A stretch of 42,556 bases of DNA from Entamoeba histolytica HM-1:IMSS. Taxonomy: Eukaryota; Evosea; Mastigamoebida; Endamoebidae. A program made the position numbers and the translations under genes. The stretch spans positions 1-42,556 of the forward strand of contig NW_001915003.1 of assembly GCF_000208925.1 (NCBI RefSeq), given 5' to 3'. This document shows positions 20,620 through 30,519 of this stretch, piece after piece (the first letter of the stretch is position 1; each line of letters starts with the position of its first letter). The notes beneath the pieces were generated by a model. The model did not search any database. It was not told the DNA's origin and saw only the letters and a program-made list of their open reading frames with translations.

Positions 20620-21560
20620 TTCTAACAAAAGTAATAAACATCAATGTAAATAATGAAAAAGAATATATTAAATATATTAAAATATCACATAAAATAAAAG
20701 AAAGCACTAAACGGTACATTAAATTGAAAGTAAATGATATAATAGAAGGAAGAGTAGAGTGTGATTCAATAATAAAAAACATCATATTAAAGAATAACTC
20801 TACAGAAATTGATGAAGAATACCTTAACACTCTCATCAATAAAGTTAAAGAAATGAAAGTAGAAAAATGTACTAACATTAATTACTACTGGAAAAGAAAA
20901 GAAGCTGAAGAATTAATAATGGAAAATAATAATAGATGGATATGGTCAGGAAGCAGAATGGATTATCTGCAAGATGATATGAAGAGGATTTCAATAGTTA
21001 TGCACCTCTATCTCCAAAATAAAATAATAAGAGATAAATTTGATGAAATAAAAGAAATCCTAAAGAAAATAAATAGACTAGAAGATCTAGTCAATGAAAT
21101 TGTACAGAATAAAGTACATCATGAAATTAAATGAACATGATGAAGAAGGAATAAAAGTTAAATCACTAGAAAGAATAAAATACCTAAAATATATGATGAC
21201 TATGATAAAAGAAAGAATTAAATTTAATAAAGATGAAATAATCAGAATCAATACAAATAAAATCATGTTTGATTCTAACAAGAAAATTAGAATAAGGAAG
21301 AAAGACCCAAAAACGAAATATACCCAAATAACGATATTACTTTAGAATAAATGAAATTGTTATACGAAACACAGGTGATATTAAATAAATATAATTGGAA
21401 AATAAAACAAATCACCCTATTGAATGAAAGATATATCAATTATGATAATGTCATTATAACAATAAATGAATTAAATTTAAGTATAATGAAAATAAATAAT
21501 TATAAATATTCAATGACACAATATAAAAGTAATAAAAGAAATAAATATAAAATATAAATA
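20620..21560 (+). pseudogene. fragment of retrotransposon ORF2, N-terminal domain
   Basis: Two overlapping open stretches (to 21134, then 21094-21345 in another frame) correspond to the part of ORF2 just upstream of the RT in the element at 5157 (its positions about 6955-7560). Matching pairs: EEYLNTLINKVKEMKVEK with QKYLDELIEETKRMEISE; NNRWIWSGSRMDYLQDDMKR with NEKWKWNGNGIKEIQSDIYK; and IKYLKYMMTMIKERIKFNKD followed by RINTNKI with INQLKYLKEMRKKKVDLSRS followed by RIYHNKI. RT and endonuclease are missing. A last open piece (21351-21557) is low complexity. The fragment is dead; it shows that the ORF2 N-terminal domain is a conserved region of this element family. Confidence 0.78.
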
Positions 21561-21875
21561 ATTGATAAAAAGAATAAAACTAATCTTATAAATGATATGA
21601 TTATTGTATATCACAGTAACAATGAAGGTAAATGATTATAAAGAAATAAATATAAAGAAATAAAGAAAAAAACGACAATTATTAGATATGTCAGTATAAA
21701 TTGAATAATAAATTCAAAAAGTATTATATTAAGTATAGAATTAAAAAAAATGAAATTGACAATATTAAAGGAATTAAAAAACTATGTTATTTTAAAAAAC
21801 ATGATAAACATTATTAAACATTGACTCTATCATAACCAAACATACTCCATAGAGCTTCTAGAAGAAGACTTATTG

Positions 21876-21940
21876 AATGAGATTAATCTCCACTGAGTCA
21901 GAAACAATAGAAATTTATTCTATTAACATTTAATTAATTT
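21876..21940 (+). repeat. solo copy of the repeat tail
   Basis: AATGAGATTAATCTCC, then ACTGAGTCAGAAACAATAG, then TTCTATTAACATTTAATTAA. This matches the tails of copies A and B and, very closely, the minus-strand copy at about 25404-25470. GAGATTAATCTC is a perfect palindrome. It lies about 300 bp after the ORF2 fragment on the same strand. Confidence 0.7.
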
Positions 21941-22199
21941 TAAATTTTTAATAATCGTATATATCATTTAATTAATTAAGACAAATAATCAATAATCATT
22001 TTTAGATATTAAGGAATAAAATAATTAAATAACATATTTATAAAATATTTAGTTATTTATATCAAAAAAATTAAATAAATTTTATAAAACACATTATTAT
22101 GAAATGAATAAAATGTTTTTCCATGAATTGAATAAAAATGAATAAAAATTATAAAATACTATAAAGAAGTAATGAAAAAATTAAAATCAAACCCTGAAT

Positions 22200-22208
22200 A
22201 ATGAACTT
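22200..22208 (+). promoter_or_regulatory. GAAC core promoter element of the uL2 gene
   Basis: AATGAACTT, 28 nt before the uL2 ATG, matches the Entamoeba GAAC core promoter element. The ATG inside it opens only a 6-codon frame, and transcription probably starts downstream, so it is unlikely to be a true upstream ORF. Confidence 0.6.
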
Positions 22209-22236
22209 ACAAAGGAACTAAAAGGGTTTTTAGTCG

Positions 22237-23010
22237 ATGGGAAGAAGAACACTCAGTCAAAGAAAAGGAAGAGGATCCATCTTCAAATCAAGAAGTCATC
22301 ATAAATTGGGTGTTGCTCAACATCGTGCCATTGACTTCTTTGAAAGACATTCAACAGTCAGAGGATTAGTCAAATCAATTGAACATGATCCAGGAAGAGG
22401 AGCTCCTCTTGCTAGAGTTGTTTTCAGAAATCCAAGACAATATGGACTTGATAAAGAATTATTCATTTGTGCTGAAGGATTATATTCAGGACAATACATT
22501 TATTGTGGAAGTAAAGCCTCCCTTCATATTGGAAATGTCCTTCCAATTGGACAATGCCCAGAAGGTACTGTTGTTTGTAATGTTGAATCTAAACCAGGAG
22601 ACAGAGGAATTATTGCAAGAGCATCTGGAAATTATGCTACTGTCATTTCACATAATGCTGATAATGAAACTACTCGTATTAGACTTCCATCTGGAGCCAA
22701 AAAGACATTAAAATCAAATTGTAGAGCTATGGTTGGTATTATTGCAGGTGGAGGAAGAACTGAAAAACCAATTCTTAAGGCTGGTGTTGCTTATCGTATG
22801 TATAAGGCTAAAAGAACTACATGGCCAAGAGTTAGAGGTGTTGCTATGAATCCAGTTGACCATCCACATGGAGGAGGAAACCATCAACACGTTGGACATC
22901 CAACTACCCTTAAGAGATCATCTCCACCAGGACAAAAAGCTGGTAAAGTTGCTGCTAGAAGAACAGGTCTTATTAGAGGAGGTAATAAAGAAGGAGCCGC
23001 TGATAATTAA
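22237..23010 (+). CDS. RPL8: 60S ribosomal protein L8 (uL2)
   Basis: 257 residues, full length for the eukaryotic uL2 family. The family's hallmark C-terminal segment is present: [17 protein letters not shown] (residues about 207-223), which includes the conserved His of the peptidyl-transferase-proximal loop. Also present are the RNA-binding [16 protein letters not shown] and [20 protein letters not shown], and the N-terminal [18 protein letters not shown]. uL2 assembles in the nucleolus and is needed for joining of the ribosomal subunits and for the peptidyl-transferase centre. The gene stands alone between a retroelement fragment and a long AT-rich gap. It uses fewer A/T-only codons than its neighbours, consistent with high expression, and has a GAAC promoter element at 22200-22208. 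Confidence 0.97.
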
Positions 23011-23936
23011 ACAATTTGACTTTTTATTTATTTGTTTTTTATTATTATAAAAATTTATGTTGTTTTATAAAACTTAAATTTGGTATAATTTTTTGTTATT
23101 TTCTAATTTATAATAAATATATTATAATATTACTATAATTTATATATTTGTTTTTTTTTTAAATAAATTTATAGTGATTATATTTGTTGGTTGTTGAATT
23201 ATTATTGAATATTCATTGTTGTATTATGTTATTTTATTATTCATTCAATTAGTTATTAAATTTTTTTTCATTTTGATATTTTATATTTTATTTACATTAA
23301 TTTTCAATTGAATGTTAATTCATTCTATTTGTTATTTTATCATTTCTTTTTTTTATATTCTTCTTTCTCTTTTATTCCTATTATATTTTAATCATCATTT
23401 AACATTTTCATTATGTTTATTAATATTATTTCTTTATTATATAATCATTTAGTTATATTAAATGTTTATAATATTATTTATATGTTATTTTCGTTTTATA
23501 TCATATTTCTTCAATTCTATTAATAAATGAAACGATATAATCATAATTAAACAATAACATTCAATAAATTAACATAAATACTATTTTATTCATTCTATCA
23601 AGTAATTATATTTAATTTCATTGATATTATTTTTTTCAATTTCTCTTTTGACTTACCTTTTTCCATCATCTAATATTTAATTTCGATACTTAATTTCATT
23701 AATTAATGTTTCAAAATAAATAACAAAAATATAAATAGAAATGAAAGAAATAACAAAAGAAAATGAATATTCCAAGATAAAACATAAAAATAATCAAAAA
23801 AAAAACCAGTTAATAGATTATTGTAAAATGTTATAATAAATATAGCTTTGTTTATAATATCATTTTAGTCTAAAATATACTTTGAGTACTGAAATATAAA
23901 GTTAAACTCTAATTAAATTAGAACTGTTTATTTATT
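23011..23936. other. AT-rich intergenic region
   Basis: About 0.9 kb of T-rich then A-rich sequence between the uL2 and sulfotransferase genes. No gene or repeat was recognised. GAACT at 23921-23925 lies 12 nt before the sulfotransferase ATG and may be its GAAC element. Confidence 0.55.
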
Positions 23937-25295
23937 ATGAGTTCCCAAGAATATGCTCTTCATGGATTTACTTATCCACGTTCACTTGAATTAGATTCTT
24001 CTAACCCATATCTCCAACCAGAATTACCTGAACCTATTTTTGATCAAATATGGGAAAATATGAAAAAAGCAGCTGTTGATAATCTTAGTAAATATGATCC
24101 AAGTCATAAAGAGTTATATGAGAGTATGTTAAAAGAAGGTGATTCATTATTTGATCCCCAATTTAAACCTGCTATGAGAGATTATTTTGCAGGATGTTTT
24201 GATATGAAATCACCGATGTTTCAACAAATGGCAAGAAATGTAACAGGGAAATTAATGACATATATGAGGTTTAGTACTGAAAGAAAAATGTATAGAAAAG
24301 AATTAGATAAAATTGTTATTAAGAATCCAATATTTATTACTTCATTACCAAGAAGTGGATCAACATATTTACATAATTTAATTGTAAATGATCCAAGAGC
24401 TAGTGGAATTAGATTTTATGAACATATTTGTCCAGGAAGTAAAACAATGGAAAGTGAAAGTAGAAAGAATGTACTTAGAGATATGTTAAAGTTATTTGAG
24501 TCAAGTCATACTGAAATGAATACTGTTCATAACCTTGATAGTTTTATGAATTATGAAGAAGAATTATTCTTTATGGAAATGCTTGGACAATGCTTTATAA
24601 TTTCAAGTGCTATACCTCGTCTTGAACAATTTAGAGTTAACCAATTTAAAAGAGATTATCACTATGTTTATGAAGCTCTTATTGATGAATTTAAAATGCA
24701 TTTAGAAGAGTTTCCATTAAAAGGAGAAGATGGATTTTTATGTCTTAAAGCTGTCAATCATTTTGCAACAATGGTACCAATGTTAGATGTTTTAGGAAAA
24801 GATGAGTATAACGCACGTTTTATTTGGATTCACAGAGAACCAGTTGAACAACTTAAATCTTTTATTCCATTACTTATAGCCACAAAAGGAAGATTTGAAT
24901 ATGACTTAGGTAAAGATGATATTGAATGGTTAAATAAATTTGCTGTTAAAATAAATGAAATTGTTTTGAAAAATTCAATTGCTGCACGTGATGCTTGGGT
25001 TGCTCAAGATCCATCAAGGGCTAAAAGAATTTTTGATGTTGGATTTGTTGAAGCTGTAACAAAACCAAAAGAGACAGTACAAAAGATTTATGACTACTTT
25101 GGAATTGAAATGACTCCAGAAGCTGAGAAACAATTAGAATTTATTATCAAAGAAGGAGATCCTCAAAGAAAACATGGAAGAAAATTACATGATGACAAAT
25201 TATATTTCTTTAATGATGAAGACATTAGAAAGAAATACCAATTCTATTATGATAGATTTGGACAATATATGCCATATTATTATGGTAAGAAATAA
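23937..25295 (+). CDS. cytosolic-type sulfotransferase (PAPS-dependent)
   Basis: 452 residues. The 5'-phosphosulfate-binding loop LPRSGSTYLHNL lies at residues about 137-148, and the 3'-phosphate-binding strand/loop RFIWIHREPVEQLKSF at about 294-309. The C-terminal region contains GDPQRKHGRK, similar to the family's second PAPS contact. This arrangement fits the Sulfotransfer_3 type. These enzymes move sulfate from PAPS to an acceptor hydroxyl. In Entamoeba sulfate activation feeds a set of sulfotransferases that make sulfolipids, including cholesteryl sulfate linked to encystation, but the acceptor of this one cannot be read from sequence. There is no signal peptide or membrane span, so it should be cytosolic. 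The N-terminal ~100 residues are helical and of no recognised domain. Confidence 0.9.
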   Translation: MSSQEYALHGFTYPRSLELDSSNPYLQPELPEPIFDQIWENMKKAAVDNLSKYDPSHKELYESMLKEGDSLFDPQFKPAMRDYFAGCFDMKSPMFQQMARNVTGKLMTYMRFSTERKMYRKELDKIVIKNPIFITSLPRSGSTYLHNLIVNDPRASGIRFYEHICPGSKTMESESRKNVLRDMLKLFESSHTEMNTVHNLDSFMNYEEELFFMEMLGQCFIISSAIPRLEQFRVNQFKRDYHYVYEALIDEFKMHLEEFPLKGEDGFLCLKAVNHFATMVPMLDVLGKDEYNARFIWIHREPVEQLKSFIPLLIATKGRFEYDLGKDDIEWLNKFAVKINEIVLKNSIAARDAWVAQDPSRAKRIFDVGFVEAVTKPKETVQKIYDYFGIEMTPEAEKQLEFIIKEGDPQRKHGRKLHDDKLYFFNDEDIRKKYQFYYDRFGQYMPYYYGKK

Positions 25296-25403
25296 TATGA
25301 AATTCTTTTTTGAAGTATCAGTTTTAGAGTTTTAGTTAAAGAAATATGAATTTGTTTTTTTAACAAAAAGGAAGAGTATAAGTCGATATAAAAAAATAAT
25401 AAA

Positions 25404-25470
25404 AAGCAATTAATTAAGTATTAATAAAATAAGTCTTTATTGTTTCTGACTTAGGAAAGATTAATCCCAT
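25404..25470 (-). repeat. solo copy of the repeat tail, minus strand
   Basis: Read on the minus strand: GGGATTAATCTTTCCTAAG, TCAGAAACAATAAAGAC, TTATTAATACTTAATTAATT. This is a near match to the tail at 21876-21940. It lies in the promoter side of the phosphatase gene, about 80 bp before its ATG. Confidence 0.7.
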
Positions 25471-25550
25471 TCCTTTGTCTTGAAGGTATAAAAAAGATAA
25501 AAAAATAAAAACATGACACTCAAACTACAATTTAAAAAAGGACAAAAGGA

Positions 25551-26399
25551 ATGTCACAACCAAGAAATGAATATTGGGTAGGTAATATCTATAACTTCAG
25601 AAGTATTGAAGATGTTAAAGTTAAGAATGGAAAAATTAAACCAAACCACATTTTTAGAGGTGGTTTTTTCTTTAATAAAGGAGAAGAAGATATTAAAAAA
25701 TTAAACAGTGAAAAAGGAATTTGTTCACTTGTTGATTTAAGGTCATCTGATGAGGTTCCTTCTGGATTTGGAGAAATGGTAAATAAATGTGGAGTGAACT
25801 TTTATAATGCCCCATTAATTCCATTTTGGAGAAGTATCTTTTATATGATATTTAGAGTACCTTTTAAGGTTATGGTCCATTGTGCTTATTTGATTTTGTC
25901 TGCTATACTCACTTTAAGATTCCATTTATTTGTTGGTGCAATGAAGTCTACTTCAACTTCATTACCACTAGGATGGTATTATCCTGTTATTTATCATTAT
26001 GGTCAAAAAGAGTTATACGGATTATTTAAATTTATTGCTCAACACTCAGATAAACCTTTCATCTTTTATTGTTCTTTTGGTAAAGATAGAACTGGTCTTA
26101 TTGGGTGTATGTTAGAAATGTTGTTAGGGGCATCATTAGATGAATGTATTACAGATTATAAATTAAGTGATAGAAGCTTAAAAGATCATTTAATTGTTGC
26201 AAAAGATCATTTCAAGACTTTTGGGGGAGATGAAAAGGGTATTGATTTAGCTAAAACAGACTCTAAACTTCTCATTGACTTTGAACATTTCATTAAAAAG
26301 AAATATGGAACTATTGATAATTACTTAGTTAAATTTGTTGGATTAACTCAACAGGATATTGAAACTATTCGCACTAATTGTTTACTCCGTACTGAATAA
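25551..26399 (+). CDS. CX5R protein tyrosine / phosphoinositide phosphatase with a membrane-like insert
   Basis: 282 residues. The catalytic P-loop CSFGKDRTG has its nucleophile Cys at about residue 174 and Arg at about 180. Upstream, IFRGGFFF and VDLRSSDE (residues about 31-67) match the start of the Y_phosphatase3 family, in which an R.D.RS..E motif follows the 'fRsg' strand. An unusually hydrophobic stretch (about residues 95-130, FYMIFRVPFKVMVHCAYLIL) sits between the N-terminal part and the catalytic loop and could dip into or cross a membrane. Family members remove phosphate from phosphotyrosine or phosphoinositides; the substrate here is unknown. It is convergent with the SMP-domain gene, with only 53 bp between stop codons. 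Confidence 0.85.
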   Translation: MSQPRNEYWVGNIYNFRSIEDVKVKNGKIKPNHIFRGGFFFNKGEEDIKKLNSEKGICSLVDLRSSDEVPSGFGEMVNKCGVNFYNAPLIPFWRSIFYMIFRVPFKVMVHCAYLILSAILTLRFHLFVGAMKSTSTSLPLGWYYPVIYHYGQKELYGLFKFIAQHSDKPFIFYCSFGKDRTGLIGCMLEMLLGASLDECITDYKLSDRSLKDHLIVAKDHFKTFGGDEKGIDLAKTDSKLLIDFEHFIKKKYGTIDNYLVKFVGLTQQDIETIRTNCLLRTE

Positions 26400-26452
26400 A
26401 AAACAATAGTTGATTGTCATTTTAATTAATTTATGACTTTGGTATTATAATA

Positions 26453-28591
26453 TTATTTTTCTTCTTTTTTCTCTTCTGTTTTTGAACTATGTCGTACCCT
26501 ATGAATTGCTGATTGTATTGCATAACTGCTGATAATTCGTTCTTTGATACTAAGGCTTGTTTTTTTCTTTTTTTTCTCTTCAGGTTCTGGTTCTCCTACA
26601 GGAGATGCACTTCTTACTCGTTCAAGTTCATTAGATGAATCACATCTTTTTGGAGTTCCTTCTTGACTTTTAGTTTCTTCTTGAAATGGAAGGGTATGAA
26701 CGAAGAAATTATCTGGTTTATCTCTTTCTTCTCTTGGTGTAAAGTTTTTTTGTTTCATAAGTTCAAAAGAACAGAAAGATGGTGATTCTTTCTGTGTTGA
26801 TAATTTTGCCTTTTCATTTGGAGTTATTAAGTTATCTTTCTTTTGTTCAGATAATTCTTTTTTTATGATTTTATCTTTTTCGGTTAGTGTTTCATCTTTT
26901 CTTCCCGTTATTTGTTGGAAATTTAAAGATTGTTGTTTTCTTTCTGTTAAAATGGTATCACTTTTGGCTGATAATAACTCTTCTTTATTCGCTGACATAT
27001 TTATTTTTGGACTGTCAAGTCGTTCATTCTTTTTTATATCATCATTCACTTTTTCTAATTCTTCTAATGTAGTTTGAATAGTATGACGCTTTTCTCTTCT
27101 CTTAAAACTTTTAAGTTCTTTTTTTTCTTGTTTTTGTTGTTCTTTAAGAATGATTTTTTGATGTTTCTCAAGTTTTTTTTCTGATCTGAAGTCTTTTTTA
27201 AATTCCCCACTGACAGCAAGATCAAAAAATTTTGTTGCTACTTGACGACTAAACTTGAAAATATCAAACTTTTTATTTTCAAGATTGTATTTTTTTATAT
27301 CTTCTGTATATAAAACATCAGGAATATAAGGAGAGGTGTTAAGATTGTCTGACATACAAGGGAGGTCTGGTAATTTATATTTTGTATCAACAAATGGGTT
27401 GTAAGTATCAAATTGTGTTGGTCTAGCTATTTCACTGATTTGTGGAATTGGAATTCTTAATAATGATGGAAGTATCATTTTTTTAACGATAACCATTTCA
27501 ACTATAAAATGGATTATAGAGTCAACAGCCTTTGTTGGAACAAAGTAATACCTTCCAATTTGTATTTGGTATTTAAGAGTGAATTTGGGGAGTTGATGAA
27601 AAGACAAATAAATGCTTCTCGATGGTACATCAGGTATATCAGCACGACAGGTTCCAGAGAGTTGTGGAAGTGATACTAAAATTCGTATTGGAAGTGGTTC
27701 TTCAAGGAAGTAAGGAATAACAAAGGATAATGAAATTTCAATAAAATTAGATGAGTTGTAGACAATGTCAAAGTCTAATAAAAATCTTCCATCAGTTTCT
27801 TTAGGAATATGAGAAATGATTGACTTAATCAATGGGGCACGACAACCTAATGAACAATCAGTACACTTAATGGAAGGAATCATTGTGCATACTAAACCTT
27901 GTAATTTACGGGTTAATGTGCCTTTGATTTTGTCTACAATATTTTGTGTTTGTGCATTAGTGTAAAATATTCTACCGATAAAGAAATTTGATAGTTGTAT
28001 CCAAGGAAAACTTTCTTTAGAATTTTGTGAAGATAGTCTGTTCAATTCTTTGAATAATGAAACAAATGCCTCATCACCAGTATAATACTTTCTTCTTCCC
28101 TTTTGACAAGCTTTGAGGTAGTAATACCAATATTCCATTTGATATCCTTCTCTAAATCGTATACAAACAGAGTCATAAAGTGGGATAATATCTGTTGGAC
28201 TAGTGAGTTGAATGAGATTATTTTTATTGATTTTAGTTTTACTAAAATATATGTTTGTAATCGTCAATGCATTAATTTTACTTTTATACGTTTGGTTGTT
28301 CAAACGAATAATAATATTTTCACTATCTACACTGAATTGTATTAAATGTTCTTCTTTTCCATAAATAATAACACAGTCTGATTTTAATTGAAGTGGGTTG
28401 GAATAGACTGATATCCACTCATCAGCTCCCATTATTGAAATATTTTTTGGAGGAGGAGTTGGTAATGGTTTGGAAATAAATAAGTCAGGAGGTGGAGGAA
28501 TAAGTCTAAAATGAGAAGGTAGATAATATCTGAGGAAAATCAATAACACAACGACAAAGATGAAAGGAAACAAAGTGATAAACAAATACAT
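26453..28591 (-). CDS. SMP-domain lipid-transfer protein (Nvj2/TEX2-like), membrane-anchored
   Basis: 712 residues. An N-terminal transmembrane segment (residues 1-20, LFITLFPFIFVVVLLIFL) is followed by a PH-like region (about 55-165, ending EYWYYYLKACQ). Next is an SMP domain (about 190-390: ESFPWIQLSNFFIGRIF at its start; DGRFLLDFDIVYNSSNFIEISLS in two stretches; PEMVI-like end VEMVIVKKMILPSLLRIPIP). The C-terminal half (about 440-712) is Lys/Glu/Ser-rich, charged and probably disordered. TM + PH + SMP is the order seen in yeast Nvj2 and animal TEX2, ER proteins that move lipids at membrane contact sites. ER anchoring and lipid transfer are therefore inferred. The partner membrane is unknown. 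It is convergent with the phosphatase gene, a pairing of possible but unproven functional meaning. Confidence 0.82.
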   Translation of the reverse strand: MYLFITLFPFIFVVVLLIFLRYYLPSHFRLIPPPPDLFISKPLPTPPPKNISIMGADEWISVYSNPLQLKSDCVIIYGKEEHLIQFSVDSENIIIRLNNQTYKSKINALTITNIYFSKTKINKNNLIQLTSPTDIIPLYDSVCIRFREGYQMEYWYYYLKACQKGRRKYYTGDEAFVSLFKELNRLSSQNSKESFPWIQLSNFFIGRIFYTNAQTQNIVDKIKGTLTRKLQGLVCTMIPSIKCTDCSLGCRAPLIKSIISHIPKETDGRFLLDFDIVYNSSNFIEISLSFVIPYFLEEPLPIRILVSLPQLSGTCRADIPDVPSRSIYLSFHQLPKFTLKYQIQIGRYYFVPTKAVDSIIHFIVEMVIVKKMILPSLLRIPIPQISEIARPTQFDTYNPFVDTKYKLPDLPCMSDNLNTSPYIPDVLYTEDIKKYNLENKKFDIFKFSRQVATKFFDLAVSGEFKKDFRSEKKLEKHQKIILKEQQKQEKKELKSFKRREKRHTIQTTLEELEKVNDDIKKNERLDSPKINMSANKEELLSAKSDTILTERKQQSLNFQQITGRKDETLTEKDKIIKKELSEQKKDNLITPNEKAKLSTQKESPSFCSFELMKQKNFTPREERDKPDNFFVHTLPFQEETKSQEGTPKRCDSSNELERVRSASPVGEPEPEEKKKKKTSLSIKERIISSYAIQSAIHRVRHSSKTEEKKEEK

Positions 28592-29654
28592 ATATATTAT
28601 ATCTATCTTTTTCTAGTTTAACTTTTTAAACTGTTTACTAAACTTTGTCATAAAAAAGAATCAAAACTAATTTAGTCTAACTTAATTTTTGAATGAAGTT
28701 CTGGGAGTAATTCAGGAAATTTTCATCAAGACAAAATATTACATAATCTTTGAATAATATTAAAAGTATTGATTGTGAATAAAAAGAGTTTGTAGTTTAT
28801 ATAATAAATTATGAGTGATGTTATAATGTAGACAAATGCTTTTTTTACTCGAGTTTGAATAATATCCTTTATCTTAAGTACATTAAAACACAACAAAACA
28901 AAGAAAAGCAATTACAGAATTAATGATAATACAAAAACAATCAAAAACAATTTTATATTCTCTAACTTTATTAAAAAAAGGCTAATGGTTATGAGGTTTT
29001 GACAAAAACTATATCTAGATTGATATTAGTTGCATGGTTTTGAGTAGGTAATGTGGATTATAGTTATTTTTACTATTAAAAAGTCTTTGGTTTTTTCATT
29101 AAAAAAAATTCTAAATAAGTGGGTATTTGATTTTGATTTGACACAATACTGAGCTATTAAATAAGTCAAATAATTCAGAGATTACAAACGAAGCAATATA
29201 CCTACACTTTCCAATATTTGTAGATAAAAAGATGATACTATTTGTAATTCAAGACTACTATTTTTCTATTTTCTTTAATATGTTTTGCATTATTACAGTT
29301 GATAAATATCTGTTTGTTATGTTAAAATATATGTAATTAAAAATGGTTGTGTTTTTGAGACAAACTTATTGGATAAATAAACGTTCAGTATTAGAATGAA
29401 TAATATAGTTTTAAGTAATGTCATAATGAACAATATACAATTACTCCATTTAACATCAACAAATCCAACAAACCTAAATAATAAATTAGAAATTCAGAAA
29501 ATTAGAACAGTGTTGAAGTTATTATCTGTACTTTCATTATTATTAATATATATAGTTTTAACTAAAAGTGATGGAGAAGAGTGAAAATGTAATATTTGAC
29601 AAAATTATTGAACAAAGAAGACAAATCCAATTTGATTGAATATACCAATAATAT
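28592..29654. other. intergenic region
   Basis: AT-rich, with no convincing gene. A 62-codon plus-strand frame with an ATG at 29396 and one hydrophobic segment (VLKLLSVLSLLLIYIVL) is present, but I could not link it to any family and it may be chance. No RNA gene or copy of the repeat families was recognised. Confidence 0.45.
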
Positions 29655-30337
29655 TTAAAAATTATGTATATGTTTGAGTTTTTTTTTGTAATGAGTTGAA
29701 TTTAGTAAACACATTGAACACAACTCCAACAGTAGTTCATTAATATCTTCTGAAGTACTACTATCTTCATTTGAATCTTTTTTTGGAATATCATCAATTT
29801 CATAATCAAACTTCATATGGATTAGGTAAAATAAATATAATGTTATAATTAAAATCATTAGAAAGAAATAAGCCAGAAGTGTATTAGTTTAAATATTAGA
29901 AAATATATATTTCATGAGAAAGTACTCTAAACGATACTGGGACTATTGCACTTACTGATACACTTGTAAAGAATACACCAGTTAAATCAATCCTTTTTCT
30001 TATTATAATAGTAATAAAAGTAGAGTGTATATATTTCTGTGGCTAACAAAATAACTCTAATAATTATGTAGTGAAAAATAAATTAAATTGTTGGAGAAGT
30101 TATGTAAGTCAAATTATATGACATGATAAAGTAACATAAAATAAGAAAGGTATATCTTATATAGATATAATAATGTGAAAATTTTGATATAAACCAATAT
30201 TTGCAGATAGTCAAGACAATTATTGACACAACGCAATAACTAATCAAGAAAGAGAGTGTAAATGTTGTATTTATATAATAATTGAAAATATCACATGACC
30301 CAATGACTATGTTATAAAAAGGAATAAAGCAATACAT
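29655..30337 (-). pseudogene. possible broken multi-pass membrane protein gene
   Basis: Three consecutive minus-strand open pieces in three different frames look like parts of one polytopic protein. 30337-30083 (ATG start) gives 84 hydrophobic residues with about three spans. About 30040-29895 includes RIDLTGVFFTSVSVSAIVPV. About 29885-29655 has a last span (LLAYFFLMILIITLYLFYLI) and an acidic cytoplasmic-like tail (KKDSNEDSSTSEDINE). I do not recognise the family. The frame changes could be introns rather than decay, but I saw no GTTTG...TAG pair that joins them. It could also be two or three unrelated small frames. Confidence 0.3.
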
Positions 30338-30519
30338 ATAACAAAGGAATTCAATAACTTTTCAATAAGAATAAAGTTTTTTATTACATTCTTAATCACA
30401 ACAGATTAATAAATCATTTTTCTTTTTTTCTCAAACAACATTAACTTTCCATTTAAGAATAATATCTATCTTAAGATTTTTTATTTGAACAAAAAAATCA
30501 AAGGACATGACAATTTCAA

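Noticed and set aside
22201..22221. Upstream mini-ORF before the uL2 gene
   Set aside because: Its ATG is part of a GAAC promoter element and probably lies upstream of the transcript start.
22379..23050. Alternative frames inside the uL2 gene
   Set aside because: Overlap a highly conserved ribosomal protein gene; no independent similarity.
26865..28345. Plus-strand frames inside the SMP-domain gene
   Set aside because: Antisense to a well-supported 712-residue frame, with no family match.
28726..28911. 61-codon minus-strand hydrophobic frame
   Set aside because: Begins at TTG rather than ATG and shows no similarity; low-complexity.
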